48,178 nucleotides of DNA. Source: Candidatus Aquirickettsiella gammari. Its GTDB lineage: Bacteria > Pseudomonadota > Gammaproteobacteria > Diplorickettsiales > Diplorickettsiaceae. Below the pieces are notes generated by a model. It saw nothing but the letters and a program-made list of their open reading frames with translations, did not search any database and was not told where the DNA came from. Every line of letters begins with the position of its first letter. Positions within the stretch are counted from its first letter, which is position 1. The stretch spans positions 1-48,178 of the forward strand of contig NMOS02000013.1 of assembly GCA_002290645.2 (NCBI GenBank). The letters run 5' to 3'. Both the position numbers and the translations under genes were made by a program. Of this stretch, positions 38,532-48,132 are shown in pieces.

Positions 38532-38615
38532 ACACAGTGCCTCTTGCTTATGTCGCCAATGTTTTTTAACAACAGCACCGGCCTCCCTAAGGGCCTCATT
38601 TCTAGAGAGGTAAGG

Positions 38616-39533
38616 CTAAAGTAAACAGCCGTTAAGGCGTAAAAGCTGTTCTTGTGGCGCGAATAATTTTTCTAGTCGATCCCTGCTTGAGTAAATACAG
38701 CGTGCGAGTGCATCTAATACCGTTACTATTTTCTCATTTTCGCTCATTGCGCCACCTATAGTCTCTACCTTAATGGAATCTAATAAATTATTTTTGTCTA
38801 ATACATCCTTTAATACCGCATCTTGGTAGCAAATATGCGGTTGACTTGAAATCGCTAATACAGATATGTTGGAAGGTCTTTTACAGATTTCTAGCCATTT
38901 TTCAATCGTATCAGCGGTGTTGGGTCTTGTTCCATCTGGTTTCATAGGCGTATCGATAGGCATTATTTTTATATTTTTATCCAATTGCTTATTTTTGACA
39001 CGCGCATCGACGAGTGCTTTCATCATCTCAAGCTCGGTGCGTTCTTTTTCTCCTGAAAGATCGATAATTTCATCTTCCATTAATCGACGTTTTCCACCGA
39101 GCAATACTAATTGTTCAATCTTTAATTCATTATTATCCAAAAGGGATTGCAAATAATTTAATCGTCCTTCAACACAGGCTTGTTTGGCGCCGAATAATAA
39201 AACCACAGCATAATCTCGCTGACTTGGTTTTTTTTCTTTAGATAATCCAAGTTGGCTAAATAAAGAATCAAATTCTTTTTTATTTACTTGTATAGACCTA
39301 TTATCATTGTGATCCCAACGTTCTTGACCTGTCCGCCTTAGCCAAGCAGGTTTATCTTCCGTCCCTTGGGTTAGCTCTACCAAATGCGTTAAGGCAGCTG
39401 ACTTACTTTTAAAGCCTTTTTCGTCGTCTTCAATTTCATTCAGCCCGGTTAATTTCAATAATTTTTTAAAAGCACTAATTTCCTGTTCCGATTCAAAACC
39501 AAGATCTTCTATAACTGATTTTAAATACGACAT
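38616..39533 (-). CDS. Unknown protein, weakly like the DUF218/ElyC fold
   Basis: 305 residues from ATG 39533-39531, chosen because AAAGGGGA lies upstream at the right distance; a longer frame starts at TTG 39563. The middle part has YAVVLLFGAKQACVEGRL, LVLLGGKRRLMEDE and later NTADTIEKWL and SVLAISSQPHICYQDAVLK. This order (strand-GG, acidic residue, N-T-x-x-x, strand with Ser and His) recalls the DUF218/SanA/ElyC family, but the likeness is remote and no membrane anchor is present. It could be an effector with that fold. Convergent with dnaG. Confidence 0.7.
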   Translation of the reverse strand: MSYLKSVIEDLGFESEQEISAFKKLLKLTGLNEIEDDEKGFKSKSAALTHLVELTQGTEDKPAWLRRTGQERWDHNDNRSIQVNKKEFDSLFSQLGLSKEKKPSQRDYAVVLLFGAKQACVEGRLNYLQSLLDNNELKIEQLVLLGGKRRLMEDEIIDLSGEKERTELEMMKALVDARVKNKQLDKNIKIMPIDTPMKPDGTRPNTADTIEKWLEICKRPSNISVLAISSQPHICYQDAVLKDVLDKNNLLDSIKVETIGGAMSENEKIVTVLDALARCIYSSRDRLEKLFAPQEQLLRLNGCLL

Positions 39534-39592
39534 AATCGATCCCCTTTTATTATTTTGAGTCAATCTTTAATCTAAAGTTTCACAAGAAACGT

Positions 39593-39973
39593 TTAGCATC
39601 TTCTTTTGCGCACATGTTTATTACTTACTCCTGAATTTTCACTGATCGCATCGCTTGATTCAACAGAGTAACTACCTTCAGCAGAGCTTCCTGCGCTACC
39701 AGAAGCTGAAAATAAATGACTGCTTGTGGAAACCCTATTATGGTGAGTAGTGTCGGGTTCTTCTGCAATAAGTGACGAGGTATCATCTGATTCTAATTCG
39801 GAGCTATACGACGAAACGACCCCGCCGGTTTTCGCTTGGGTAGAAAACCGCGATTTATTCTCAGTAGTGCGTATTTTTTCATATTCTACTTTGCCTATAA
39901 CATCTTTGATAGTCAAGTCACAATTTATTATCTTTATATAACAAAAAATTAAAATTAATATAAGCCTTAACAC
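39593..39973 (-). CDS. Short serine-rich protein, uncertain start
   Basis: 126 residues if GTG 39973 is the start. The first 18 residues are very hydrophobic (LILILIFCYIKIIN) and may be a signal or membrane segment, or merely AT-rich upstream DNA; a TTG at the codon before TIKDVIGK is an alternative. From about residue 40 the protein is Ser, Glu, Asp and Thr rich, ending in a basic KHVRKRRC. No domain is seen. It resembles in style the C-terminus of the large protein at 32680. No convincing ribosome site. Confidence 0.4.
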   Translation of the reverse strand: MLRLILILIFCYIKIINCDLTIKDVIGKVEYEKIRTTENKSRFSTQAKTGGVVSSYSSELESDDTSSLIAEEPDTTHHNRVSTSSHLFSASGSAGSSAEGSYSVESSDAISENSGVSNKHVRKRRC

Positions 39974-40067
39974 CGGCTTAAACTAAACAAATCCAACTCA
40001 ACCAAGTCAATAAGAAAAAAACGGAATAGATTATCGAGTAATCCTAGCGACTGATTTGAAGACGCAT

Positions 40068-40073
40068 TATAAT
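40068..40073 (+). promoter_or_regulatory. -10 box upstream of ald
   Basis: A perfect TATAAT stands at 40068-40073, 165 nt before the ald start. The -35 region is poor (TAGCGA with 17 bp), so an activator may be needed. The resulting leader would include the inverted repeats listed next. Confidence 0.35.
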
Positions 40074-40098
40074 AAGGCGACCTTAAAAACTTAAAAAA

Positions 40099-40166
40099 CA
40101 GCTATATTTTTTTACGCGCTGCGAGTAGTGTCTTTGCTAGGCGTAAATTGAGTCGATAAATAGCTG
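40099..40166 (+). promoter_or_regulatory. Nested inverted repeats in the ald leader
   Basis: CAGCTAT (40099-40105) pairs with ATAGCTG (40160-40166), and TTTACGC (40111-40117) pairs with GCGTAAA (40141-40147) inside it. The inner loop holds TGCGAGTAGTGTCTTTGCTA. A third small stem CGCTT/AAGCG follows further down. This could be a folded leader RNA. It is not a riboswitch class I recognise. Confidence 0.4.
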
Positions 40167-40237
40167 CGCTTGAAAAAGAACGCTTAGTAAAGAAGCGACA
40201 AGATCTGCTCTAACAGCCTCATTCATTTGGAGTTAAT

Positions 40238-41356
40238 ATGCATATTGGGATCCCTAAAGAAATCAAGAACAATGAATATCGAGTGGCTATTGTTCCCTCT
40301 ATTGTCCGTGAATTGACAAAGTATGGCCATCAAGTATTTATTGAAACCAAGGCGGGGAGTGGTATTGATATTTCAGATAGCGATTATCAACAGGCAGGTG
40401 CGACGATACTAAATACGGCGAAAGAAGTGTTTGACCAAGGTGATTTAATCCTTAAAGTGAAAGAACCCCAAGTCGAGGAATGTGGGTATTTGCGTGCCGG
40501 AAAAACCTTATTTACTTTTTTACATTTAGCCGCGGATAAACAACAGACCGAACTTTTATTGGCTTCACATTGTACGGCTATCGCTTATGAAACGGTGACA
40601 GACGCGCAGGGCGGCTTGCCCCTGTTAGCGCCGATGAGTGAAGTGGCCGGTCGTATGGCCATACAAGCGGGTGCACATTGTTTAGAGAAAGCACAAGGTG
40701 GGCGCGGTATTTTATTATCCGGTGTTCCGGGTGTTGCCGCCGCCAGCGTGCTTGTTGTCGGAGGAGGAGTTGTGGGTAGCAACGCGATTCGTATGGCCTT
40801 AGGATTAGAAGCGCAAGTGACCGTGCTCGATAAATCAATTGCGCGGCTAAAGGAATTAGATCGGCAATTTGGTAGTAAGTTGAATACTATTTTTTCGACA
40901 CAAGATGCGCTGGAAAAATACATACCGCTTACGGATATCTTGGTCGGTGCGGTGTTGGTTCCCGGTGCTGAGGCACCGAAAATCCTGACGCGTGATTTGC
41001 TCAGAAAAATGCGTTCGGGTTCGGTGGTTGTCGATGTTGCTATCGACCAAGGAGGTTGTTTTGCCACCAGTCGTCCCACCACACATACCCATCCTACTTA
41101 CCTAGTCGATGATATCGTCCATTATTGTGTGAGTAATATGCCAGGAGCGGTTCCTCGTACCTCTACCTTTGCGTTGACACAGGCTACGCTGCCTTATATT
41201 TTAGCCTTAGCTAATAAAGGGATTGATAGAGCGCTTGCGGAAGATGTCCATTTGCGCAATGGACTCAATATCTCTCGAGGACACATCACACACCAAGCGG
41301 TAGCGAGTGTGTTTGATAAGCCGTACGTTTCTGCGCGGGAGGTTTTAAGTGCTTAA
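40238..41356 (+). CDS. ald: Alanine dehydrogenase
   Basis: 372 residues. It interconverts L-alanine and pyruvate plus ammonia with NAD. The catalytic and substrate residues Arg15, Lys75, His96 and Asp270 all fall at the family positions, and the NAD-binding motif VLVVGGGVVGSNA lies at 171-183. The start has a TTTGGAG site. Its stop overlaps the next gene by eight nt. The role may be the use of alanine as carbon, or its supply to cell wall synthesis. Confidence 0.96.
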   Translation: MHIGIPKEIKNNEYRVAIVPSIVRELTKYGHQVFIETKAGSGIDISDSDYQQAGATILNTAKEVFDQGDLILKVKEPQVEECGYLRAGKTLFTFLHLAADKQQTELLLASHCTAIAYETVTDAQGGLPLLAPMSEVAGRMAIQAGAHCLEKAQGGRGILLSGVPGVAAASVLVVGGGVVGSNAIRMALGLEAQVTVLDKSIARLKELDRQFGSKLNTIFSTQDALEKYIPLTDILVGAVLVPGAEAPKILTRDLLRKMRSGSVVVDVAIDQGGCFATSRPTTHTHPTYLVDDIVHYCVSNMPGAVPRTSTFALTQATLPYILALANKGIDRALAEDVHLRNGLNISRGHITHQAVASVFDKPYVSAREVLSA

Positions 41357-42725
41357 TTGCTTTATTCGTCAATCTTCTCGTTCAATTCCTATTACGTCGA
41401 TTTTACCGGCACAATGGCCCTCCTGGTTAAAGCAACAGAGCCAAATGGCGCAACAATGGATACAGGCGATTAATTTTACGGTAAAGCCAGGAAATTATCT
41501 CTTACTGCCCGGAGAAGAAGGGCAACTGCAACAGGTTTTGTTGCTACGTCATGATGCCTTAGATTTTTGGTCATTTGGTTTGCTTCCCAGTGTATTACCC
41601 GAAGGACATTATCATATTGAGGGGTTCTGCGACGAAGAATTACAGTGTCGATTTGGCTTAGCGTGGGGTTTAGGTGCGTATGAATTTACACTTTATAAAG
41701 CATCGACAAGACCTTTAGCACAACTGTTAGTAACATCCGAAAAACAGACGACTTTATTAATGGCTAAAGTCAAGGCGATTTATCGGGTCCGCGATTTGAT
41801 CAACACACCGACAAACGATATGGGTCCTGCCGAATTAGTTGAAAATGTATTTCAGCTCGGCGAAAAATTTAATGCCACTGTGACGCAAATTGTCGGCGAT
41901 GCCTTGCTGAAAGCTAATTATCCCGCTATTTATACCGTGGGCAAAGCCAGTTGTCGTGCCCCTCGCTTAGTCGATTTAAGATGGGGTGATCCAAAAGCGC
42001 CAAAGCTTACCTTGGTTGGCAAAGGGGTTTGTTTTGATTCAGGAGGATTAGATTTAAAGTCAGCCGCTAATATGCTATTGATGAAAAAGGATATGGGGGG
42101 AGCGGCGAATGCCATCGGTTTAGCCGAGATGATCATGTCGTTTAAATTACCGCTACGTTTGCGCTTATTGATTCCGGCGGTTGAAAATCTTATTGCAGGA
42201 AATGCCTATAAACCCGGCGACATTATTAAAACACGACAGGGTTTAAGTATCGAAATTGGTAATACCGATGCAGAAGGGCGTCTTATTTTAGCGGATGCAT
42301 TGAGCGAAGCGGATAGTGAGAAACCTGAGTTGTTGATTGATTTTGCCACGCTGACCGGTGCGGCAAGAGCGGCGCTAGGAACCGAAATAAGCGCTTTTTT
42401 TACCGATCAAGAAGCCTTAGCCGGCGATTTAATTCGACATAGCCAAACAGAACAAGATCCTATGTGGCGTTTACCACTCTATAACCCTTACCAAAAGTTA
42501 TTGGAAAGTAAATTTGCTCATTTAAATAATTGTGGATCTTCGGCTTTTGCCGGCGCGATTACCGCGGCATTATTTTTACGTAACTTTATCCAACCAGATA
42601 CTACTTGGTTACATATTGATTTTAATGCCTACAATGTCAGCAGCCGGCCGGGTAGACCCGAAGGAGGAGAAGCGATGTCAATACTGACACTTTTTAGCTA
42701 TTTAACGGAAAAATATTTGCATTGA
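41349..42725 (+). CDS. M17-family leucyl aminopeptidase
   Basis: 458 residues from GTG, overlapping ald by eight nt. The C-terminal catalytic domain has the two-metal ligands and active residues at Lys225, Asp230, Lys237, Asp248, Asp307, Glu309 and Arg311, spaced as in E. coli PepA (offset 45). NTDAEGRLILADAL is the signature. The N-terminal domain is short and diverged. It removes N-terminal residues from peptides. Its neighbours ald and the OPT transporter suggest peptide use. Confidence 0.93.
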   Translation: MLNCFIRQSSRSIPITSILPAQWPSWLKQQSQMAQQWIQAINFTVKPGNYLLLPGEEGQLQQVLLLRHDALDFWSFGLLPSVLPEGHYHIEGFCDEELQCRFGLAWGLGAYEFTLYKASTRPLAQLLVTSEKQTTLLMAKVKAIYRVRDLINTPTNDMGPAELVENVFQLGEKFNATVTQIVGDALLKANYPAIYTVGKASCRAPRLVDLRWGDPKAPKLTLVGKGVCFDSGGLDLKSAANMLLMKKDMGGAANAIGLAEMIMSFKLPLRLRLLIPAVENLIAGNAYKPGDIIKTRQGLSIEIGNTDAEGRLILADALSEADSEKPELLIDFATLTGAARAALGTEISAFFTDQEALAGDLIRHSQTEQDPMWRLPLYNPYQKLLESKFAHLNNCGSSAFAGAITAALFLRNFIQPDTTWLHIDFNAYNVSSRPGRPEGGEAMSILTLFSYLTEKYLH

Positions 42726-42731
42726 TATCAT

Positions 42732-43586
42732 TTAATGATCGTAGTTTTCGGCAGCAAATAAGGTATTTTCGAGCAGCATAGCGACGGTCATAGGGCCAAC
42801 CCCTCCAGGAACGGGGGTTATATAACTGGCTACTAATTGGGCACTTTCGAAAGCGATATCGCCGTGTAATTTACCACTCAGCGAACGGGTAATGCCAATA
42901 TCGATGACGATGGCGCCTGGCTTTATCCATGGACTTTGAATAATATCGGCTTTACCGATAGCACTGACTAATAAATCCCCTTGTTGAATTGCTTGTTTTA
43001 AATTGCGTGTTGCACTGTGACAAACAGTGATGGTACATCCCGCATTGAGAAGTTCTAAAGCCATCGGTTTACCGACAATATTAGAGGCACCTACAATAAC
43101 GGCATTGAGACCTTTTAAAGGAATTTTTTCATATTCAAGCAAACGCATTACGCCATAAGGTGTACAAGGACGTAAGTAAGGGCGACCTTGAGCTAATAGA
43201 CCTAAGTTAATCGGATGAAAACCATCCACATCTTTTTTGGGATTAATATGCGCTAAAATAGTAGCGGTATTAATCGTTTTTGGCAGTGGAAGTTGAATTA
43301 AAATTCCGTGAACCGTTGGATCAGCATTGAGTTTTTGTACGAGTGTTAGTAATGCGTGTTCAGAGCTATGCAAAGGGAGATCATAGGCCATCGAGTTCAT
43401 TCCGATATCACAGCAGGCATCACGTTTATTGCGTACATAGATCTGGGAAGCGGCATCTTCGCCGACTAGAATAACTGCCAAACCAGGGGTGCTAAACCCC
43501 TGCTTAGTTCGATACGCCAGCTTGCGTTTCAAATCATTACGAATTTGTTGAGCAATCGCTTTGCCATTGATGATTTTTGCCGTCAT
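42732..43586 (-). CDS. folD: Methylenetetrahydrofolate dehydrogenase / methenyltetrahydrofolate cyclohydrolase
   Basis: 284 residues. The bifunctional enzyme interconverts 5,10-methylene-THF and 10-formyl-THF; the latter supplies purine synthesis and formylation of initiator Met-tRNA. Catalytic Tyr50 and Lys54 (YVRNK) and Asp121 (DVDGF) are present, with the NADP site GASNIVGKP (166-174) and PGGVGPMT. It converges with the aminopeptidase gene (6 nt between stops) and diverges from serS. Confidence 0.96.
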   Translation of the reverse strand: MTAKIINGKAIAQQIRNDLKRKLAYRTKQGFSTPGLAVILVGEDAASQIYVRNKRDACCDIGMNSMAYDLPLHSSEHALLTLVQKLNADPTVHGILIQLPLPKTINTATILAHINPKKDVDGFHPINLGLLAQGRPYLRPCTPYGVMRLLEYEKIPLKGLNAVIVGASNIVGKPMALELLNAGCTITVCHSATRNLKQAIQQGDLLVSAIGKADIIQSPWIKPGAIVIDIGITRSLSGKLHGDIAFESAQLVASYITPVPGGVGPMTVAMLLENTLFAAENYDH

Positions 43587-43634
43587 AATTACTTTTTAGC
43601 GAACCGTTTTAAAAAAGAGCAACCTAGGCATTAT

Positions 43635-44909
43635 ATGTTAGATCCCAAATATTTACGTAACGATATTCAAATCAAAGCGATTGCAAAACAACTAGCAACC
43701 CGTGCTTATCAGCTCGATGTTAGTTTGATAACGCGTTTGGAAGCACGTCGAAAAGAACTACAAATCCAAACCGAAGCTTTACAAAATACCAGTAATCGCC
43801 ATGCTAAATCGATAGGCAGTGCCAAAGCAAAAGGTGAGTGTGTGACGACACTGATTGAAGAAGTCGCTGGCATAAAAACCCAACGTGAGCTTTGTGAGCG
43901 CGAACTCAAGGATTTACAAAAACAATTAGATGCCATTTATCTTACCATTCCTAATCTTCCTCATTCTTCAGTACCCATTGGCGAAAATGAAACGCAGAAT
44001 AAGGTGTTACGTACCTGGGGTGATATTCCGACTTTTGATTTTATCCCCAAAGACCATGTTAGCTTAGGTGAAGAAAATGGTTTAATGGATTTTGCCAGTG
44101 CTACAAAGATTTCAGGCTCACGGTTTGTGGTGTTGTACGATAAATTGGCGAAATTACAGCGCGTTTTGATCCAATTTATGTGTGATGTGCACACTAAAGA
44201 GCACGCTTATCAAGAAGTTTATGTTCCCTATATTGCTAATAGTGAAAGTTTGTTAGGCACAGGCCAGCTGCCTAAATTAGCCGAAGAATTGTTTGCACTG
44301 AAGGGTGAGCAAGGGTTTTATTTGATCCCGACCGCTGAAGTCTCGGTGACTAATCTGGCTCGAGATATTATTTTTGCCGCCAATGATTTACCTAAAAAAT
44401 ACGTCAGTCACACCCCTTGTTTTCGCAGTGAAGCCGGTTCCTATGGTAAAGATACCCGCGGCATGATACGTCAGCATCAGTTTGAAAAAGTGGAGCTGAT
44501 CCGCTTTGTAGAACCTGAAAACTCCTATCAAGCTTTAGAAGAATTGACGCAGGAGGTGGAAGTCATTTTACAAGAACTCGAATTACCTTACCGAGTTGTC
44601 TCCTTATGTAGCGGCGATTTGGGTTTTAGTGCGGCTAAAACCTATGATCTAGAGGTCTGGTTGCCCAGTCAAAATACCTATCGAGAGATTTCATCGTGTA
44701 GTAATTTTGAGGATTTTCAAGCACGTCGCTTATCTGCACGTTGGCGTAACCCTAAAACCCATAAAAATGAGCTAATTCATACGCTCAATGGTTCCGGTTT
44801 AGCGGTTGGCCGTACCTTAGTGGCGATTATGGAAAATTATCAAACAGCCGATGGAAGAATACGTATTCCAGCGGCTTTAAAAAATTATATGTGCGAAGAT
44901 TTTATTTAA
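43635..44909 (+). CDS. serS: Seryl-tRNA synthetase
   Basis: 424 residues from ATG 43635, chosen because [12 protein letters not shown] is the family N-terminus and AGG lies six nt upstream; the frame extends 30 codons further into folD sequence. The N-terminal coiled-coil arm (about 30-100) binds the tRNA variable arm. Class II motif 2 (FRSEAG through IRQHQFEK) and motif 3 ([18 protein letters not shown]) are intact. Confidence 0.96.
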   Translation: MLDPKYLRNDIQIKAIAKQLATRAYQLDVSLITRLEARRKELQIQTEALQNTSNRHAKSIGSAKAKGECVTTLIEEVAGIKTQRELCERELKDLQKQLDAIYLTIPNLPHSSVPIGENETQNKVLRTWGDIPTFDFIPKDHVSLGEENGLMDFASATKISGSRFVVLYDKLAKLQRVLIQFMCDVHTKEHAYQEVYVPYIANSESLLGTGQLPKLAEELFALKGEQGFYLIPTAEVSVTNLARDIIFAANDLPKKYVSHTPCFRSEAGSYGKDTRGMIRQHQFEKVELIRFVEPENSYQALEELTQEVEVILQELELPYRVVSLCSGDLGFSAAKTYDLEVWLPSQNTYREISSCSNFEDFQARRLSARWRNPKTHKNELIHTLNGSGLAVGRTLVAIMENYQTADGRIRIPAALKNYMCEDFI

Positions 44910-44923
44910 AAACTGAGTAGTTT

Positions 44924-46912
44924 ATGCAGCTTGTGGATAGCGAACAATCCGCTGTTATTACGCTAAGGGTAATCTTATTATCTATTTTTTTAGCGATTAT
45001 TTTGGCGGCCTCTAGTACTTATTTAGCGTTAAAAGTAGGTATATTGCCGGCTGCATCCATTCCGGCAGCCATATTGGCGATGGCGATACTGCGTCTTTTT
45101 AACAGCCGAAATATTTTTGAAACCAATCTTATCCAGACTGCCGCATCAGCAGGCGAAGCCGTTGCCGGAGGTATCGTATTTACCGTGCCGGCGTTAATCA
45201 TCATTGGCTATTGGCATCATTTTCCTTATTTAGAAAATGTGGCGATTGCTTTATTAGGTGGTTTATTGGGTATTTTGTTTTCTATTCCATTGCGCAAAAT
45301 TCTAATCAAAACACCACAACTCTATTTCCCAGAAGCCAAGGCAATAGCCGAGGTATTACAACTCGGTAAAAAAAAGATATTTCATATCGGCGAGATGCTT
45401 ATTGGTACGGGCATAGGTGCACTATTAGAGTTTGCCCAGTCCGGTTTAAAAATAATGGCTAGCGCGGTTGAAAAATGGTGGGTGCTAGGGCAGTCCAACC
45501 TACTCGGTTTTGGATTGGGTTTTTCGCCCGCATTGATAGGCGTGGGTTATTTGATTGGTTTTAATGTGGGTTTGAGCTTGTTTTTAGGCGCCATCATCGC
45601 CTGGGGAATCTCTTTACCGCTATTGAGTTTTTTTGCTGCATTACCCCCTTCAACATTTGATTTAGAAAAAGGTTTAGCGGTGTATGGAAGCGATATTCAT
45701 TATATCGGTTTAGGTGCCATGCTAAGCGCCGGACTATGGACCTTGCTTAATTTATTAAAACCTTTTTATCAAAGTTTACGTATCTCGCTACAAGGATTGC
45801 TACATCCTGTTTCGGTAAAGACAACCGTATTAGCCAGCGAACAAGATTTACCACGACGCTATTTGCTGTCCGCTTTATTAGTGCTTATTGTGAGCGTTTA
45901 CTTTTTATTCACCTATCTATTACCCCTGCAAAATTTATTTCACGCCCCGCAATTTTTTATCCTAGCGGCTGTTTTGTATGTGTTGGTGATAGGTTTTGCA
46001 TTTGCAGCCATCTGTGGTTATTTTTCCGGTTTAGTGGGCGTTACGGCCAGTCCCGGGTCAGCCATTATCATTGCTGCTTTATTATTAATGGCGCTGATCT
46101 TGCGCGGATTGCTTTTTTTAAAAGGCGGGGAATTATTAACGACACAATTAGCGAACGCGGCGGCCGTATCTATTATGGTGGCTGCGGTTGTGGCAGGCAG
46201 CGCCTGCATTGCCAATGATAATATCCAAGATCTAAAAGTAGGTCATCTTATTGGCGCGGCACCTTGGCAGCAACAGCTGATGTTAATACTCGGGGTTGTG
46301 GTGGCCGCTTTCGTGATTCCTTATGTCATGCAATTATTGTTTAATGTTTATGGACTTACTACGGTACTTCCCCATAGTGGCATGGATCCTAAGTTAAGCT
46401 TATCGGCGCCACCGGCGGCTATGATGGCAGGTTTAACACAAGGCGTATTTAATCACAATCTGCCTTGGGGCATGATGGGTATTGGTGCGATTGTGATGGT
46501 CGTTTTAATTTTATTGAACGCCTTAGGCTGGATTAATATTTCTTTATTAGGGGTGGGTATGGGCATTTATTTACCCTTAAGTTCTTCTACACCTTTATTT
46601 ATCGGCAGTTTATTTGCTGTTGCGGTTAAATTGTTTCTACGGCGGCGCTTATATACTCAAAATGATCAGAAAGCGCCCGATTTTCAGCAACACTACGCGG
46701 TACTACTCAGTTGTGGTTTAGTCGCGGGAGCTGCTTTGATGGATGTCTTAGTGGCTATTCCGCTGTCGATTAGCGGAAATCCGCGCCTATTTGCTATCAT
46801 GCCGGCCAATTGGCTGGCATATGCCAATTATTTAGGGCTGTTAAGTCTTTTAGGTTTGGGATTTCTTTTTTTCTGGGTGGTTAAAATTAAAAAATTATCA
46901 ATGCTAGAATAA
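44924..46912 (+). CDS. OPT-family transporter (oligopeptide or metal-chelate uptake)
   Basis: 662 residues, almost wholly hydrophobic, with roughly 14-16 membrane segments in the inner membrane. The first half has SSTYLALKVGILPAASIPAAIL and TAASAGEAVAGGIVFTVPAL, hallmarks of bacterial OPT proteins. NDNIQDLKVGHLIGAAPWQQQ, also typical, lies in the second half. It starts 15 nt after serS and may be co-transcribed. The substrate is not shown by the sequence; peptides are the usual guess, metal chelates the alternative. Confidence 0.93.
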   Translation: MQLVDSEQSAVITLRVILLSIFLAIILAASSTYLALKVGILPAASIPAAILAMAILRLFNSRNIFETNLIQTAASAGEAVAGGIVFTVPALIIIGYWHHFPYLENVAIALLGGLLGILFSIPLRKILIKTPQLYFPEAKAIAEVLQLGKKKIFHIGEMLIGTGIGALLEFAQSGLKIMASAVEKWWVLGQSNLLGFGLGFSPALIGVGYLIGFNVGLSLFLGAIIAWGISLPLLSFFAALPPSTFDLEKGLAVYGSDIHYIGLGAMLSAGLWTLLNLLKPFYQSLRISLQGLLHPVSVKTTVLASEQDLPRRYLLSALLVLIVSVYFLFTYLLPLQNLFHAPQFFILAAVLYVLVIGFAFAAICGYFSGLVGVTASPGSAIIIAALLLMALILRGLLFLKGGELLTTQLANAAAVSIMVAAVVAGSACIANDNIQDLKVGHLIGAAPWQQQLMLILGVVVAAFVIPYVMQLLFNVYGLTTVLPHSGMDPKLSLSAPPAAMMAGLTQGVFNHNLPWGMMGIGAIVMVVLILLNALGWINISLLGVGMGIYLPLSSSTPLFIGSLFAVAVKLFLRRRLYTQNDQKAPDFQQHYAVLLSCGLVAGAALMDVLVAIPLSISGNPRLFAIMPANWLAYANYLGLLSLLGLGFLFFWVVKIKKLSMLE

Positions 46913-46944
46913 TTTTTTAGATCTTATTGGTAATAATGCACGCA

Positions 46945-46973
46945 TTGATTTTTTGATATTTTTTAATGATACT
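46945..46973 (+). promoter_or_regulatory. Possible promoter of the second ankyrin gene
   Basis: TTGATT (46945-46950) and GATACT (46968-46973) are spaced by 17 bp, 33 nt before the ATG. Each box matches the consensus at four or five positions in a very AT-rich gap, so the call is weak. Confidence 0.35.
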
Positions 46974-47005
46974 ATAAAAAGATAATTTTAATCAAGATCT
47001 ATCTT

Positions 47006-48076
47006 ATGAAAGATAATAGAAGAACAGGAGCCATCCCTAAGCGATTGAGTGGACGTGTAATTGGGGAGAAGACAGATCAGCTAAATCTGGCTAGGAGGCT
47101 ACTGAATTTGATTAAAAAAGGAGCCACTGGACTGGAAATTGTTGAATTTTTAAAAGTAAAAGCGGATTTAAATGCTGTTGATGAGGAAGGCAGAACAGCG
47201 CTACATCACGTTGTTAGGTTTAGTTCTCTAGATGAACTAAATTTTAAGGAAATTGTACAGCAGCTTATAGAAGATAAGGCTGAACTTAATGTGGCGGATA
47301 GGCAGGGGAGTACGCCACTCCATTATGCGGTAATATCGGGTTTGAAAGAAATAATAACAAGGCTTATAAAGGGGAACGCTAACATTAATGTGGCGGATAA
47401 AGAAGGCAAAACCCCGCTACATCATGCCGTTATATTGGGGCAGATAGAAGTAACAGCATTGTTGTTGGATGGGAATAAGGCGGACATTAATTATCCGGAT
47501 AAAAAGGGTAGAATACCATTACATTATGCGGTAATACCCCCCTATGCTGGAATGTCTCTTTGCCCAGACGTTGCAGAAGAGCTTACAGAGCTGCTGATAG
47601 AAAATGCCGCTAAGATTGATGTGATAGATAAAAAGGGAAAAACTCCACTGTGTTATGCGGTTACTCATAATGCTACAGCCGCAGCAAAGCAGTTAGTGTC
47701 TGTTATTTTATTAGAAAATATAAATACAACGAAGCCTGATTATATCCATGAAGGGACTTATTTATCTAAATTTTGGGATAGGTATTTGGCTGAAGTTAAG
47801 GCGATGATGGAGGAAAGAAATCCTGGAAGTCGCTTTTCGATTTATGCGTTTTATGTAAAAGATGCCGATGAATTAGTCGCCACGATGACGGAGAAAGAAT
47901 TTAAAGGCTTTAAGCGTAGCTTTAATCGAGCAGATTTTGTTGAAAGATTTCCTACATTTTCGACTTACTTAAAGGATAAATTAGAAGAATTAGCCGTGCT
48001 GAAAGCCGAGAGAGATAAGTTTTTAGATTTATCCCGTAAATGTAAAATAAGTAAGCGGACTGCATTAAATATCTAG
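47006..48076 (+). CDS. Ankyrin-repeat protein of unknown function (candidate effector)
   Basis: 356 residues. A basic N-terminus (1-30) precedes about five ankyrin repeats from residue 55 to about 235. The clearest are EGRTALHHVV (61-70), GSTPLHYAVISGLKEIITRL (101-120), GKTPLHHAVILGQIEVTALL (134-153) and GKTPLCYAVT (211-220). The fourth is lengthened by an insert (PPYAGMSLCPD). A C-terminal region of about 110 residues, without repeats, ends in a helical, charged LKDKLEELAVLKAERDKFL. No signal peptide. Host-protein binding after secretion is the usual role in this group, inferred here. Confidence 0.85.
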   Translation: MKDNRRTGAIPKRLSGRVIGEKTDQLNLARRLLNLIKKGATGLEIVEFLKVKADLNAVDEEGRTALHHVVRFSSLDELNFKEIVQQLIEDKAELNVADRQGSTPLHYAVISGLKEIITRLIKGNANINVADKEGKTPLHHAVILGQIEVTALLLDGNKADINYPDKKGRIPLHYAVIPPYAGMSLCPDVAEELTELLIENAAKIDVIDKKGKTPLCYAVTHNATAAAKQLVSVILLENINTTKPDYIHEGTYLSKFWDRYLAEVKAMMEERNPGSRFSIYAFYVKDADELVATMTEKEFKGFKRSFNRADFVERFPTFSTYLKDKLEELAVLKAERDKFLDLSRKCKISKRTALNI

Positions 48077-48132
48077 AAAAAATATTAAATATAATTTATT
48101 GTTGAGTATTATTTTTTAACACCTTAAAGCGG

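Noticed and set aside
38565..38600. GGCC-containing stem after dnaG as a terminator
   Set aside because: The stem is only about five pairs and no T-run follows on either strand.
40585..41082. A 165-codon minus-strand frame inside ald
   Set aside because: Shadow of a well-supported alanine dehydrogenase with all catalytic residues; the antisense protein matches nothing.
43545..43634. N-terminal extension of seryl-tRNA synthetase
   Set aside because: These 30 codons overlap the folD start on the other strand and precede a good ribosome site and the family start.
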